Assembly: GCA_947492925.1 (NCBI GenBank)
Contig: CANLOQ010000004.1
Span: 62,001-126,000 of the forward strand
DNA from: an uncultured Sulfitobacter sp.
Lineage (GTDB): Bacteria; Pseudomonadota; Alphaproteobacteria; Rhodobacterales; Rhodobacteraceae
Length of the DNA stretch: 64,000 nt
Reading direction: 5' to 3'
Shown piece by piece: positions 43,315 to 52,321 of the stretch (position 1 is its first letter; each line of letters opens with the position of its first letter). Both the position numbers and the translations under genes were made by a program. Under the pieces are notes generated by a model. It ran no database searches, was not told the DNA's origin, and saw nothing but the letters and a program-made list of their open reading frames with translations.

Positions 43315-44061
43315 CTAGATGCACCGACCGCCATCGACCTCCATGCACACACCTGTGATCATGCTTGCCTCGTCCGAACACAGATAGCAGGCAGCATTCC
43401 CCATATCTTCGGGCGTCGAAAACCGACCCATAGGAATGGTGGCTAGAAATTTGGCCCGCATCTCTGGCGTGTCCTCGCCCATGAAGCTTTTCAGTAACGG
43501 CGTTTCACCGGCGACCGGATTAAGCGCATTCACGCGCAGCCCATCAGGGGCCAGTTCAACCGCCATACTTTTGGTTGCCGTGTTCATCCATCCCTTAGAG
43601 GCATTGTACCAGCTAAGTTTCGGGCGCGGGCTGACGCCGGCGGTTGATGCCACATTGAGGATCACGCCGCTGCCGCGCTGCTTCATCAGTGGTACGATCG
43701 CACGCGCGGCCAGATAGACAGATTTCACATTTACCGCGAGCACCCGGTCAAAGTCTTCTTCGGAAATATCTTCAAGCGGAGTGGGCAGGTGGGTCACGCC
43801 TGCGTTGTTCACCAGAATATCGATCTGGCCCCAAAGCGATAGCGCGCGTTCCGCCATCGCTTCGATGTCAGCGTTTTGGGAAACATCTGTGCGGACCACC
43901 TCCACGCCCGTGCCCAGTTCTTCGGCCAGCGTCTGCGCCATATCCACATTCAGATCAGCAATCAGCACCCGCGCCCCTTCGCTTTGAAATTTGCGCACAA
44001 TTCCTGCGCCAAAGCCCGACGCCCCGCCTGTTACAATCGCTGTCTTGTCCTGAAGTCTCAT
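43315..44061 (-). CDS. SDR family oxidoreductase
   Basis: A 248-aa classical SDR: TGGASGFG cofactor loop, NNAGVTH, catalytic YNASK, and a VAGETPLLKSF region like 3-oxoacyl reductases and sugar dehydrogenases. It is 22 bases after the aldehyde dehydrogenase stop, so the two are co-transcribed. The operon sits beside edd-eda and the GntR cluster; an alcohol or sugar oxidised to an aldehyde then to an acid by the next enzyme is a fair guess. Confidence 0.85.
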   Translation of the reverse strand: MRLQDKTAIVTGGASGFGAGIVRKFQSEGARVLIADLNVDMAQTLAEELGTGVEVVRTDVSQNADIEAMAERALSLWGQIDILVNNAGVTHLPTPLEDISEEDFDRVLAVNVKSVYLAARAIVPLMKQRGSGVILNVASTAGVSPRPKLSWYNASKGWMNTATKSMAVELAPDGLRVNALNPVAGETPLLKSFMGEDTPEMRAKFLATIPMGRFSTPEDMGNAACYLCSDEASMITGVCMEVDGGRCI

Positions 44062-44083
44062 GGGCCTCTCCTTTGCCACTTTG

Positions 44084-45538
44084 TCATCCGTGCAACGCCG
44101 CTACCGTTTTCAGCGTTGAAAACCCATAAAGCGCCTCAAACCCCTTTTCGCGCCCGTGTCCCGAAAGGCCCGTGCCACCAAAAGGCAATTCCACACCGCC
44201 GCCCGCGCCGTAATTATTCAAAAACACCTGACCGGCACGAAGTTTGCGGGCCAGTCGCATCTGCCGCGCACCGTCAGCAGACCAGACCGACGCGACCAGT
44301 CCGTAGGCCGTGCCATTTGCGATGCTGATTGCCTCTTCCTCGGTATCGAAGGGAATGACGACCTGCACCGGGCCAAAAACCTCTTCCTGCGCGAGGCTGT
44401 GTTCGGGCGCGGCCCCTGTAAACAAGGTGGGTGACACATAAGCGCCGCCCGCAGGCGCATCCGCTACAACCACGCCGCGCGCCGCAATCTCCAGATCCGC
44501 CCCTTTGGCAATGAACCCCTCAACAATCTCGCGCTGGCGGTCAGACACCAGCGGGCCCACATCCAGATCGGCCATCGCCGGACCCGCGCGCAGGGCACCA
44601 TAGCGGTCGGCCATGCCCGCCAGCACCTCATCATAGCGGCTGCGGTGCACAAGAATGCGCGAGGAGGCAGAGCAAGTCTGGCCCGCGTTCTGGATGCCCG
44701 CATTGGTCAGGAACGGCAAAGCGGCCTCAACGTCGGCGTCCTCGAACACCAATTGCGGGGATTTTCCGCCCAGCTCCAGCGTGACCGGCACTACGTGCTC
44801 CGCCGCTGCCATCTGGATCAGCTTGCCCACCCCCACGGATCCCGTGAACGAGATGTGATGCACGCCGGGGTGCGCGGCCAACGCCGCCCCAGCCTCGGAA
44901 CCCAGCCCTGGCACGACATTCAGCGCGCCGTCAGGCAGGCCCGCTTCCTGCGCAATGCGGGCGAAGGCAAGCGCTGTCAGACAGGCTTCTTCTGCGGGTT
45001 TCAAAACGCAGGCATTGCCCATCGCAAGGGCCGCCCCCACAGACCGCCCGATAATCTGCATCGGATAATTCCAGGGAATGATATGGCCGGTCACCCCGTG
45101 CGGTTCGCGCAGTGTGTAGACCGTGTAGCCATCGAGGTAGGGAATGGTGGCACCGTGTATCTTGTCGGCTGCACCGGCGTAGAATTCCATGTAGCGTGCC
45201 AGTGCCAGCACATCGGCGCGCGCCTGTTTCAGGGGTTTGCCCACGTCCAGCGCCTCAAGCTCTGCCAGCGCCTCTACGTTTTCCAGCACCGCCTGTCCGA
45301 TCCGGTGCAATATGCGCCCACGCTCAAAATTCGGCAGGCGTCCCCACGCCCCGCGTATCGCGGCACCGGCCGCTTCTACCGCGCGGTCGATGTCAACGGC
45401 GCGGCCCCTGGCGATTGCACAAAGGGTGCTGCCATCGGATGGGTTGCGCAATTCCAGCGTGTCGCGGCTTTCGGGGGGTGTCCAAGCGCCCCCGATCAGA
45501 CAAAGGGCGGGATCCATCCCGAGAGGGCGCAGCGTCAT
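44084..45538 (-). CDS. NAD(P)-dependent aldehyde dehydrogenase
   Basis: A 484-aa ALDH superfamily enzyme. Catalytic Cys in NAGQTCSASSR, general-base Glu in LELGGKSPQ, cofactor loop FTGSVGVGK, and IPWNYPMQIIG. It oxidises an aldehyde to its acid. Family members of this length include betaine, vanillin, succinate semialdehyde and phenylacetaldehyde dehydrogenases; the substrate is not evident. First gene of a two-gene unit with the SDR. The start at 45538 has AAGGAT upstream. Confidence 0.9.
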   Translation of the reverse strand: MTLRPLGMDPALCLIGGAWTPPESRDTLELRNPSDGSTLCAIARGRAVDIDRAVEAAGAAIRGAWGRLPNFERGRILHRIGQAVLENVEALAELEALDVGKPLKQARADVLALARYMEFYAGAADKIHGATIPYLDGYTVYTLREPHGVTGHIIPWNYPMQIIGRSVGAALAMGNACVLKPAEEACLTALAFARIAQEAGLPDGALNVVPGLGSEAGAALAAHPGVHHISFTGSVGVGKLIQMAAAEHVVPVTLELGGKSPQLVFEDADVEAALPFLTNAGIQNAGQTCSASSRILVHRSRYDEVLAGMADRYGALRAGPAMADLDVGPLVSDRQREIVEGFIAKGADLEIAARGVVVADAPAGGAYVSPTLFTGAAPEHSLAQEEVFGPVQVVIPFDTEEEAISIANGTAYGLVASVWSADGARQMRLARKLRAGQVFLNNYGAGGGVELPFGGTGLSGHGREKGFEALYGFSTLKTVAALHG

Positions 45539-45648
45539 AGAGTATCCTTCGATCACATTTGTTGTACCAGCCTAGCGCGTTTCCAAATCGAGCTGAATTG
45601 AAAATGCGCCCCGTGACGCCGCCCGTCGTGGAGGCATAGGTCAAGCGG

Positions 45649-47334
45649 TCAGTTACGTTGGAAAGTGATTTGACCATCGCAGATCGTGAGCATCGCCTGC
45701 ACCCGTGGCAAGTCCATCGGGGGCACGCCGCTGATGTCCTCGCTCAGCACGACAACATCCGCCATCATACCCGCGCACAGCCGTCCCTTGCGGTCTTCGT
45801 TGAACTCCACCCAGGCGTTGTCACGAGTGTAGCTGGCCAATGTGTCATGCAGGCTTTGGGTTTGGTCTCGCCACTCGGGTCCAAGGTCAACGGGCGCAAG
45901 TGCCGCGCGCAGGGTGTCCATCACATCAACCTGGATGACCGGCCAGTCCGTCGAGAAAATCACCCGCGCCCCGCTGGCGCGGATATCCTGCCATGCGTAG
46001 GCACCCTCAATCTGGTGCGCGTGCAGTTTCCTGTCGATCCCGTCGGGGCCAAAAATATGTCCGGTGGGCGCATGCGCCGGCTGCAGCGAGGCGACGATTT
46101 CCATTTCCGCAAGACGGGGAATGTCGGCTGGATGCATCACCTCAAGGTGTTCGATCCGGTGACGCGCATCGCGCGGGCCGTTGGCATCGCGCGCCGCTTT
46201 GTAGGCGTCAATCGTGCGCCGTGCCCCCGCGTCACCAATGGCGTGAACGGCAATCTGAAATCCATGTTTGTCCGCTTCGCAGGCGGCTGCCACGAAATGA
46301 TCCTGCGAAAACACCTCGTCGCCTGCGTTGCCATCCGCGCCCATTTCGCCCGGATAGGGTTGAAGCATCAAGGCGGTACCGCTTTCGACCACGCCGTCGA
46401 TGAACATCTTCATATGTCCGCACCACAGTTTGTCACCCTGAAAGTCATCGCGCATCGGCACGCCTTCTGCGGCGATGCGCGCGATATCATCAGTGCCTTT
46501 GAAATGAAACGGCACCATGCAGCGACAGTGCAAGCGGCCCTCGGCCTCCAGCGCGCTGAGCAGTTCAAGCTGGTAGCGGTTCCCGTCCATCAGGTGCAGT
46601 CCGGTGATGCCTTTTTCCGCGCAATGCCGCAGACCTGCTTCAAGCACGTCCTTGTCCATTTCCCGCTCTGCAGGTGACGGCAATGGATCGGGGTCTCGCC
46701 CCGTGACCAAACCCAGCATCTCGCGGCCCTTGTGGCGGGTCAGTTCCAGAATGGGCCCGTAGGCACCCGGCTCAAGCAATTCACCGCTTGCCTTGCCGTC
46801 CGCGCCCATTCGGATTTCAGAGCCTGCATCAACCGCGCCGCCCTTCAAAAGGCCGGTCGCTTCGAGTGCGGCGGTGTTGGCCCAGATGGTGTGATGATCG
46901 GGCGCGAAAAGCGCCAGCGGGCGATCGGCCAGAATACTGTCCAGATCATGCCGAGTGGGAGTCTTGCCAGTGCCCAGAATGTTGTAATCAGCCATGACGC
47001 AAAAGATCAGGGTGTCCTCGGGGTGCGCGGCTGCATAAGGTCTGATCCGGTCTGACATTTCTGCGATGCCGGTCACGCCGTAGAGGTTCAGGCAGCTTAG
47101 TTCTACCGCGCCACCAAAAAGATGCACATGGCTGTCGATAAACCCCGGCAACACGGTGCCGCCCCCGGCATCCACGACCATCGTGTCAGGCCCAGCAAGG
47201 GTAAGGATTTCGGCATCGGTGCCCACGGCGGTAATCAGCCCCCCGGCAAGGGCAAGCGCCTCTGCCGCAGGCTGGGCAGGATCAAAGGTGATCAGATTAC
47301 CGTTGTGGATGATGATGTCAGGAGCTTGGGGCAT
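45649..47334 (-). CDS. Amidohydrolase family protein (YtcJ-like, metal-dependent)
   Basis: A 561-aa amidohydrolase-3 protein: GFIDSHVHLFG carries the HxH metal site, HAIGDAGARRTIDAY the later His, and FSTDWPV the catalytic Asp; the C-terminal MMADVVVLSEDI strand closes the domain. It hydrolyses an amide, carbamate or cyclic compound in the cytoplasm or after no signal peptide. The frame is open far upstream, but MPQAPDIIIHNG at 47334 matches the family start. It is the last gene of the 54.6-to-45.6 kb run, separated from the flavoprotein by 71 bases. Confidence 0.85.
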   Translation of the reverse strand: MPQAPDIIIHNGNLITFDPAQPAAEALALAGGLITAVGTDAEILTLAGPDTMVVDAGGGTVLPGFIDSHVHLFGGAVELSCLNLYGVTGIAEMSDRIRPYAAAHPEDTLIFCVMADYNILGTGKTPTRHDLDSILADRPLALFAPDHHTIWANTAALEATGLLKGGAVDAGSEIRMGADGKASGELLEPGAYGPILELTRHKGREMLGLVTGRDPDPLPSPAEREMDKDVLEAGLRHCAEKGITGLHLMDGNRYQLELLSALEAEGRLHCRCMVPFHFKGTDDIARIAAEGVPMRDDFQGDKLWCGHMKMFIDGVVESGTALMLQPYPGEMGADGNAGDEVFSQDHFVAAACEADKHGFQIAVHAIGDAGARRTIDAYKAARDANGPRDARHRIEHLEVMHPADIPRLAEMEIVASLQPAHAPTGHIFGPDGIDRKLHAHQIEGAYAWQDIRASGARVIFSTDWPVIQVDVMDTLRAALAPVDLGPEWRDQTQSLHDTLASYTRDNAWVEFNEDRKGRLCAGMMADVVVLSEDISGVPPMDLPRVQAMLTICDGQITFQRN

Positions 47335-47405
47335 AAGGGGTCTCGTGTGATGATCGGTTTCTGCCGCGTCACCGCAGTGATGGGGTGGCGACGCGTCACA
47401 CCACT

Positions 47406-48776
47406 CTAGTCTGCCGGGGCCAGTCCGGCCAGCCGTCCCAGCACCACCGCGCTGAGCAACCCGTTGCCGGACAAATAGCCGCTGTCGCCCTTGCCCGAGA
47501 CGCCGCAAGCCGCCCCACCGCCTGCAAAAAGATTGGCAAATCCTGCCCCGTCGCCGTGCACGACCCGCGCCTGGTCGTCAACTCTCAACCCGCCTTGAGT
47601 GTGAAACAACGCACCTGTAACACGCACACCGCAAAATGGTGGCCTCAATGCGGGGCCGGAAAAACGACGGCCAAAACTGTCCGTGCCATCGATGGGCAAA
47701 CCAGACACCGTTTCTTCAAGCGCTGCGGCGGGCACCCCCAGATCTGCGGCCAGTCCCGCAAGCGTTTTCTGCACCCGGATCGCGCCGACGGCCTGTGCCT
47801 GTTTGAAATCCTCAAACTGCGCTGCCACGTCCGCGATACGGGTGTCGAAAATGGCAAAGGCCACACCGTCCGGCTGTGCCAGCACCGCGCGCGCAGCTTC
47901 CGAATAGCCCTGCGCTTCGTTCCAGAAACGCCTGCCCGCGCGGTTTACCTGCACGCCGCCCTCCGTGATTACGGCCCAGCTGATCAGAATACCGTGCGGA
48001 TGAGCAACATTGCCGTGCCCCTGATAGGCTCCCAGATGATCCAGTGCCGCGCCGAGCGCGCGCCCCCAAACAACCGCCTCACCCTGATTGCCGTCATGAC
48101 CGAACCACAGGCCGTCATCAATCTGCGGCATATGTTCAGACACCAGCGCGCGGTTGCCGCCAAAGCCATTGCACGCAAGGATCAGCTTTTTGCAGGCAAT
48201 CGTCTCAACCGTGCCGTCGGGGGCCGTCACCGCAACACCCTGAACCCGCCGCCCGTCACAATAAAGCGTTCGGGCCCGCCGTTCGCAGACGATGTCGATG
48301 GATTGTGCCTCGCAAGCCGCGCGCAGGGCGTTGATCAGTTCTGCCCCCGCCCGGCTAGGCAATCCGTGCATCCTGCGCCGGCTGTGGCCGGGATAGTCAA
48401 AATTTGTCACGACCGAAAAGGGCAATCCGTGGGTCTGCGTCAGCCAGTCAATGACAGGGGCCGCGTTTTGCGCCAGCAAATCAACGAGTGCGGGATCGTT
48501 TTCGTTCTTGGCCTTTGCTTGAATGTCGCGGGCAAACAGGCCCGCATCATCCGTGATGCCGGCAGCACGTTGCAACGTCGTACCTGCTGCCGGAATCAGC
48601 CCCGCCGACAGGGCGGTCGACCCACTGGGCACTGCGTCTGCCTCGATCACCAGCGGCTCTTGCCCGGTCTCGCCCGCGGACAGCGCTGCTATCAGACCGC
48701 AAGCACCCGCCCCGATGATCAGCGTCTCACACGCCAGATCAAATGCGTCGGGTGCGGGCTGAACCAGATCAGTCAT
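47406..48776 (-). CDS. FAD-dependent oxidoreductase (fumarate reductase/succinate dehydrogenase flavoprotein-like)
   Basis: A 456-aa flavoprotein. The Rossmann motif is GAGACG (residues 22-27), and the C-terminal SGKGDSGYLSGNGLLSAVVLGRLAG region is typical of the FAD_binding_2 family with ketosteroid dehydrogenases and fumarate reductases, where FAD mediates desaturation or reduction of a C=C bond. Its start overlaps the stop of the lyase gene by 8 bases. In this cluster it could desaturate the ring or a succinate-like intermediate, or reduce a maleate-like one. Confidence 0.85.
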   Translation of the reverse strand: MTDLVQPAPDAFDLACETLIIGAGACGLIAALSAGETGQEPLVIEADAVPSGSTALSAGLIPAAGTTLQRAAGITDDAGLFARDIQAKAKNENDPALVDLLAQNAAPVIDWLTQTHGLPFSVVTNFDYPGHSRRRMHGLPSRAGAELINALRAACEAQSIDIVCERRARTLYCDGRRVQGVAVTAPDGTVETIACKKLILACNGFGGNRALVSEHMPQIDDGLWFGHDGNQGEAVVWGRALGAALDHLGAYQGHGNVAHPHGILISWAVITEGGVQVNRAGRRFWNEAQGYSEAARAVLAQPDGVAFAIFDTRIADVAAQFEDFKQAQAVGAIRVQKTLAGLAADLGVPAAALEETVSGLPIDGTDSFGRRFSGPALRPPFCGVRVTGALFHTQGGLRVDDQARVVHGDGAGFANLFAGGGAACGVSGKGDSGYLSGNGLLSAVVLGRLAGLAPAD

Positions 48777-49632
48777 CGCGCGAAAATGCGGCACCTTTGG
48801 CCAGCATGTCCTGCGTGCCGATCACCCGGTTCAGGCCGTCAAAATCGAACATCCTGTCGGCGAAGGGCATGTTGGAGCCGTTGGCTTTCAGACTCGTGTA
48901 ATAGTCGCGCGCAGTGTGGGCCAATGCGCGCACGATACCGCCGGGAAAAATGGCGATGGCAAAGCCCTGCGCCTGAAGATCGGCGGCAGAACTGATCGGC
49001 GTCGCTCCGCCTTCGACCATATTCGCAAGCAACGGCGCGCGGCCTGCGAAGGTTGTCGTGATCCTGTCCATCTGGGCGCGGTCCTGCGGAGCCTCAATGA
49101 ACAGAACATCTGCACCGGCCTCCAGATAACGCTCTGCCCGGTCCAGCGCCGCATTGAGCCCCTCAACCGCAATGGCATCGGTACGGGCAACGATCAGTGT
49201 TTCCTCAGAGCGGCGGGCGTCAGCCAGCGCTGCAACTTTGCCAGCCATTTCGCCGGGCGGGATAAGTGACTTGTCCTTCAGGTGACCGCAGCGTTTGGGA
49301 TAGGTCTGATCTTCGATTTGCAATGCAGCCGCACCGGCGCGTTCATAAAGCCGCATTGTGCGTTGCCCATTCAATGCGTTGCCAAAACCGGTGTCAGCGT
49401 CGATGATCACCGGCAGCTCAACACGGTCCGCGATCAGGGTCATTGTATCGGCCATTTCAGATACCGACGTCAGCCCGATGTCTGGCCGCCCAAGACGGGT
49501 ATAGGCCACGGCTGCCCCGCTGAGATAAAGCGCTTCAAAACCGGCATCGGCGGCAATAGAGGCGGTCAGCCCGTCGTAGACACCCGGCGCGGTCAGTATA
49601 TGCGCCTGCGTCAGGCGGGCTTTCAGGCTCAT
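48769..49632 (-). CDS. Isocitrate lyase/PEP mutase-family C-C lyase
   Basis: A 287-aa TIM-barrel lyase: YLSGAAVAYTRLG, metal-binding VIIDADTGFGN (Asp78, Asp80), IEDQTYPKRCGH with the catalytic-loop Cys in KRCGH (residues 113-117). The Cys loop points to a lyase (2-methylisocitrate, 2,3-dimethylmalate, oxaloacetate hydrolase type) rather than phosphoenolpyruvate mutase. It would cleave a 2-hydroxy-diacid to pyruvate or glyoxylate plus an acid. Its start overlaps the isochorismatase-like gene's stop (ATGA). Confidence 0.87.
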   Translation of the reverse strand: MSLKARLTQAHILTAPGVYDGLTASIAADAGFEALYLSGAAVAYTRLGRPDIGLTSVSEMADTMTLIADRVELPVIIDADTGFGNALNGQRTMRLYERAGAAALQIEDQTYPKRCGHLKDKSLIPPGEMAGKVAALADARRSEETLIVARTDAIAVEGLNAALDRAERYLEAGADVLFIEAPQDRAQMDRITTTFAGRAPLLANMVEGGATPISSAADLQAQGFAIAIFPGGIVRALAHTARDYYTSLKANGSNMPFADRMFDFDGLNRVIGTQDMLAKGAAFSRDD

Positions 49633-50249
49633 GTCGTGACCTCCAGCCACTCCATCACCTGCGCACAGGTCATCTGCTTTGTCACAGTCCCCAAAGACAG
49701 GATCGTGGCATCATGCACATCGTCACGAAAGGCCGCGCAGCCGTCGGTCAGCATGCAGGTGTCGATGTTACGCAGGTGCGCGTCCCGTAGGGTCGAGGCT
49801 ACACCGCCATTGGTGACGATGCCGCCAACGATCAAATGCTCAATCCGCATTGCGCGCATGATGTATTCCAGACGGGTCTGGTAAAAGGCGGAGTATGCCA
49901 CCTTTTCAATGACAAAATCAGCAGGTTTCAGGGTGTCCACAACAGTATGTCCGAAACTGCCCGGTTCAAAATCGCCTTTCGTCAGAAAGGGCCTCAGTTC
50001 CCTGAGATGCGGTGCGATCAGCGGCTCTCCGTCCGGGCCCGGCACCAGTGTGAACTGCGCCGAGATATAATGGCCACCGCGCGCGCGCAGCGCCTTGACC
50101 ACAGGCGCAACCCGATCAGGCAGTGCGGCGATACTGGCGGCACCCTGCCCCGCGCGACCATAGGCACCTTCGGGGTGAATGAAGTCATTTTGCAGATCGA
50201 TTGTCAGAAGTGCGGTGTGGACGGGGTTCCATGTGCTGGGATTGCTCAT
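49629..50249 (-). CDS. Isochorismatase-like hydrolase with Gly in place of the catalytic Cys
   Basis: A 206-aa isochorismatase-fold protein. The catalytic Asp (Asp18 in IDLQNDF) and Lys (Lys116) are present, but the usual T-N-x-C-V motif reads TNGGV (residues 146-150), so Gly149 replaces the nucleophilic Cys. Amidase members (nicotinamidase, N-carbamoylsarcosine amidase, maleamate amidohydrolase) need that Cys; isochorismatases and PhzD have Gly there and catalyse a non-covalent reaction. It may therefore be a vinyl-ether or other hydrolase, or have a shifted nucleophile. Tightly coupled to HyuA. Confidence 0.85.
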   Translation of the reverse strand: MSNPSTWNPVHTALLTIDLQNDFIHPEGAYGRAGQGAASIAALPDRVAPVVKALRARGGHYISAQFTLVPGPDGEPLIAPHLRELRPFLTKGDFEPGSFGHTVVDTLKPADFVIEKVAYSAFYQTRLEYIMRAMRIEHLIVGGIVTNGGVASTLRDAHLRNIDTCMLTDGCAAFRDDVHDATILSLGTVTKQMTCAQVMEWLEVTT

Positions 50250-52321
50250 GCGGTGTCCTTGCGTGGTTCGATGATGGTGTTGCCAAAACTGTCGACCCGC
50301 CCGCACAAATGCGGCTCGATCAAAACAGTGGTATCGGGTTGCTCCAGAATGGCGGGACCGTCAATACTGGTGCCTGTAGGCAATGCCAAACGATCATAAA
50401 TGGCTGTATCGTGCCATTTGTCCCCGAAATGCACGCGGCGGTGCGCCTTGGGTGTTGCGGTGCCACCCGCAGCGGGCGCGAGGGTCGACAGATCAAATTT
50501 TGGGCGCTTGCCCGTGACAGCGCTGCGCAGGTTCAGGATGCGGCGGACGCCGCCCTGCAAAAGTCTGCCAAATGTCGCGCGATACGCGGCATCAAAAGCC
50601 ATTTCGATCTGGGCAAGTGTTGGCGGGATGACCCTGCCGTTTTCAACCACCACGCTGAATGGCACCGCGACCGTATGGGTTTGCCCGACATAGGCCATGT
50701 CCAGTTCAAAACTGACCTCGCGTGCCTCAAAGGTGGTGCGCGCGGCGTCCAGCAGGGCCATACCCTGATCCGTGTGGGCCTGCATGAAACCGCAAAGCGC
50801 CTGCGTATCCGCCGTTGCCACCAGCATGTTGATCGTCTGCACAAAGTCCTGCCGCATGTCTGCGATGACGCAGCCCATCGCCGATGTCACACCGGGATAC
50901 CGGGGCACGATGGCCCGCGCGATGCCGACCTCGGCCAGCATGGCACCAGCGTGCAGCGCGCCACCCCCACCAAAAGGCATGAAGGCAAAGGTCTTGGGAT
51001 CAAAGCCGCGTTCAATGCTGACCAGTCGGATTGCACCCGCCATACGGGAATTGGCCACCCGCAGGATCGCCTCGGCAGCGGCCAGTGTATCAAGCTTCAG
51101 CGGCTGGCCGACATGTGCGTCAATGGCGTCTTTTGCCGCTTCTACATCCAGCCGCGTCAGCTTGCCGCCAATGGGGTTATCCGGGTCGATCCGGCCCAGC
51201 ACGACGTTGGCATCAGTCACTGTGGGTCGGTCATTGCCCAGCCCGTAGGCAACCGGCCCGGGATCTGAACCCGCGCTTTCCGGGCCGATGTTCAACAATC
51301 CGCCCCTGTCCACCCAAGCGATAGATCCACCGCCCGCACCGATGGTTGTAATCTCGATCATGGGCGCGCGCACGACCATACCGAAATCAATTGCAGTCTG
51401 CGGTGACAGCATCGATTGCCCCTCCGCGATCAGGGAGACGTCAAAGCTGGTGCCGCCCATGTCGCCAGTGATGACGTTGTCGAAACCGGCAGAGGTGGCG
51501 ATATAGGCTGCGGCAATCACACCGGCTGCAGGACCGGAAAGCGCTGTGCGCACCGGCAGGCGACAGGCGGTTTCCACACCCATTACCCCACCGTTTGATT
51601 GCACAATCATGAATTCCCCGTCAAAGCCACCTTTCTTGAGCGCCTCTTCGAGACGCCCCAGATAACCGGACACTTCGGGTTGCAGATAGGCATTTAATGC
51701 GGTGGTCGAGAACCGTTCGAATTCGCGGATTTCAGGCAGGATTTCGGAGGACGCGGAAACATGCGCGTTGGGCCAGATCTCTCGAACTGCAGCAACCGCG
51801 CGTTGTTCATTCTGCGGGTTTGCATAGGCATTGGCAAAAAGGACTGACACTGCCGCACAGCCGTCATCCAGAAGCGCGCGCGCCGCGCGGCGCACGGCAT
51901 CCAGATCAACGGGGGTGCGTATCTCACCGCTGGCAAGTGTGCGTTCGGGCACCTCAAGCCGGTTGCGGCGGTCCACGACCGGTTCGAAATCACCGCGCAG
52001 ACCCCATGTGCGGGGCCGATCCCGGCGGCGCATCTCAAGCACGTCGCGCAGCCCCTGCGTTGAGATGACACCGGTTTTGGCACCCTTACGCTCAAGCAAT
52101 GCATTGGTGCCAGCGGTTGTGCCGTGCACCACAACCGAAATGCCCGAAAGGTCCTGCACCTGCTGACCGATGCCATCCAGAAACCCTCCCGACTGGTCGG
52201 GCCGGGTTGTCGACACCTTCGCAACGGCGGCGGTGCCTTCCGCCTCATTCAGCACGAATACGTCCGTGAAGGTGCCACCAACATCGACGCCGATCATCCG
52301 CGATTTTTCTTGCGCGCTCAT
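50246..52321 (-). CDS. hyuA: Hydantoinase/oxoprolinase family protein, HyuA (ATP-binding subunit)
   Basis: A 691-aa protein. The N-terminal actin-like ATPase domain starts with MIGVDVGGTFTDVFV, then VVHGTTAGTNALLERKGA, GDMGGTSFDVSLI and FMPFGGGGALHAG. It is the ATP-binding part of ATP-dependent hydantoinases, oxoprolinases and caprolactamases, and it needs HyuB, encoded upstream with a 4-base overlap. The complex opens cyclic amides or imides with ATP. The chosen start at 52321 overlaps the HyuB stop (ATGA). Confidence 0.9.
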   Translation of the reverse strand: MSAQEKSRMIGVDVGGTFTDVFVLNEAEGTAAVAKVSTTRPDQSGGFLDGIGQQVQDLSGISVVVHGTTAGTNALLERKGAKTGVISTQGLRDVLEMRRRDRPRTWGLRGDFEPVVDRRNRLEVPERTLASGEIRTPVDLDAVRRAARALLDDGCAAVSVLFANAYANPQNEQRAVAAVREIWPNAHVSASSEILPEIREFERFSTTALNAYLQPEVSGYLGRLEEALKKGGFDGEFMIVQSNGGVMGVETACRLPVRTALSGPAAGVIAAAYIATSAGFDNVITGDMGGTSFDVSLIAEGQSMLSPQTAIDFGMVVRAPMIEITTIGAGGGSIAWVDRGGLLNIGPESAGSDPGPVAYGLGNDRPTVTDANVVLGRIDPDNPIGGKLTRLDVEAAKDAIDAHVGQPLKLDTLAAAEAILRVANSRMAGAIRLVSIERGFDPKTFAFMPFGGGGALHAGAMLAEVGIARAIVPRYPGVTSAMGCVIADMRQDFVQTINMLVATADTQALCGFMQAHTDQGMALLDAARTTFEAREVSFELDMAYVGQTHTVAVPFSVVVENGRVIPPTLAQIEMAFDAAYRATFGRLLQGGVRRILNLRSAVTGKRPKFDLSTLAPAAGGTATPKAHRRVHFGDKWHDTAIYDRLALPTGTSIDGPAILEQPDTTVLIEPHLCGRVDSFGNTIIEPRKDTA

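Noticed and set aside
47385-48995. A 536-codon plus-strand frame opposite the FAD oxidoreductase
   Set aside because: Antisense shadow of a well-supported flavoprotein; composition is atypical and no family motif is visible.
50201-51268. A 355-codon plus-strand frame opposite hyuA
   Set aside because: Shadow of hyuA in the opposite frame; no motif.
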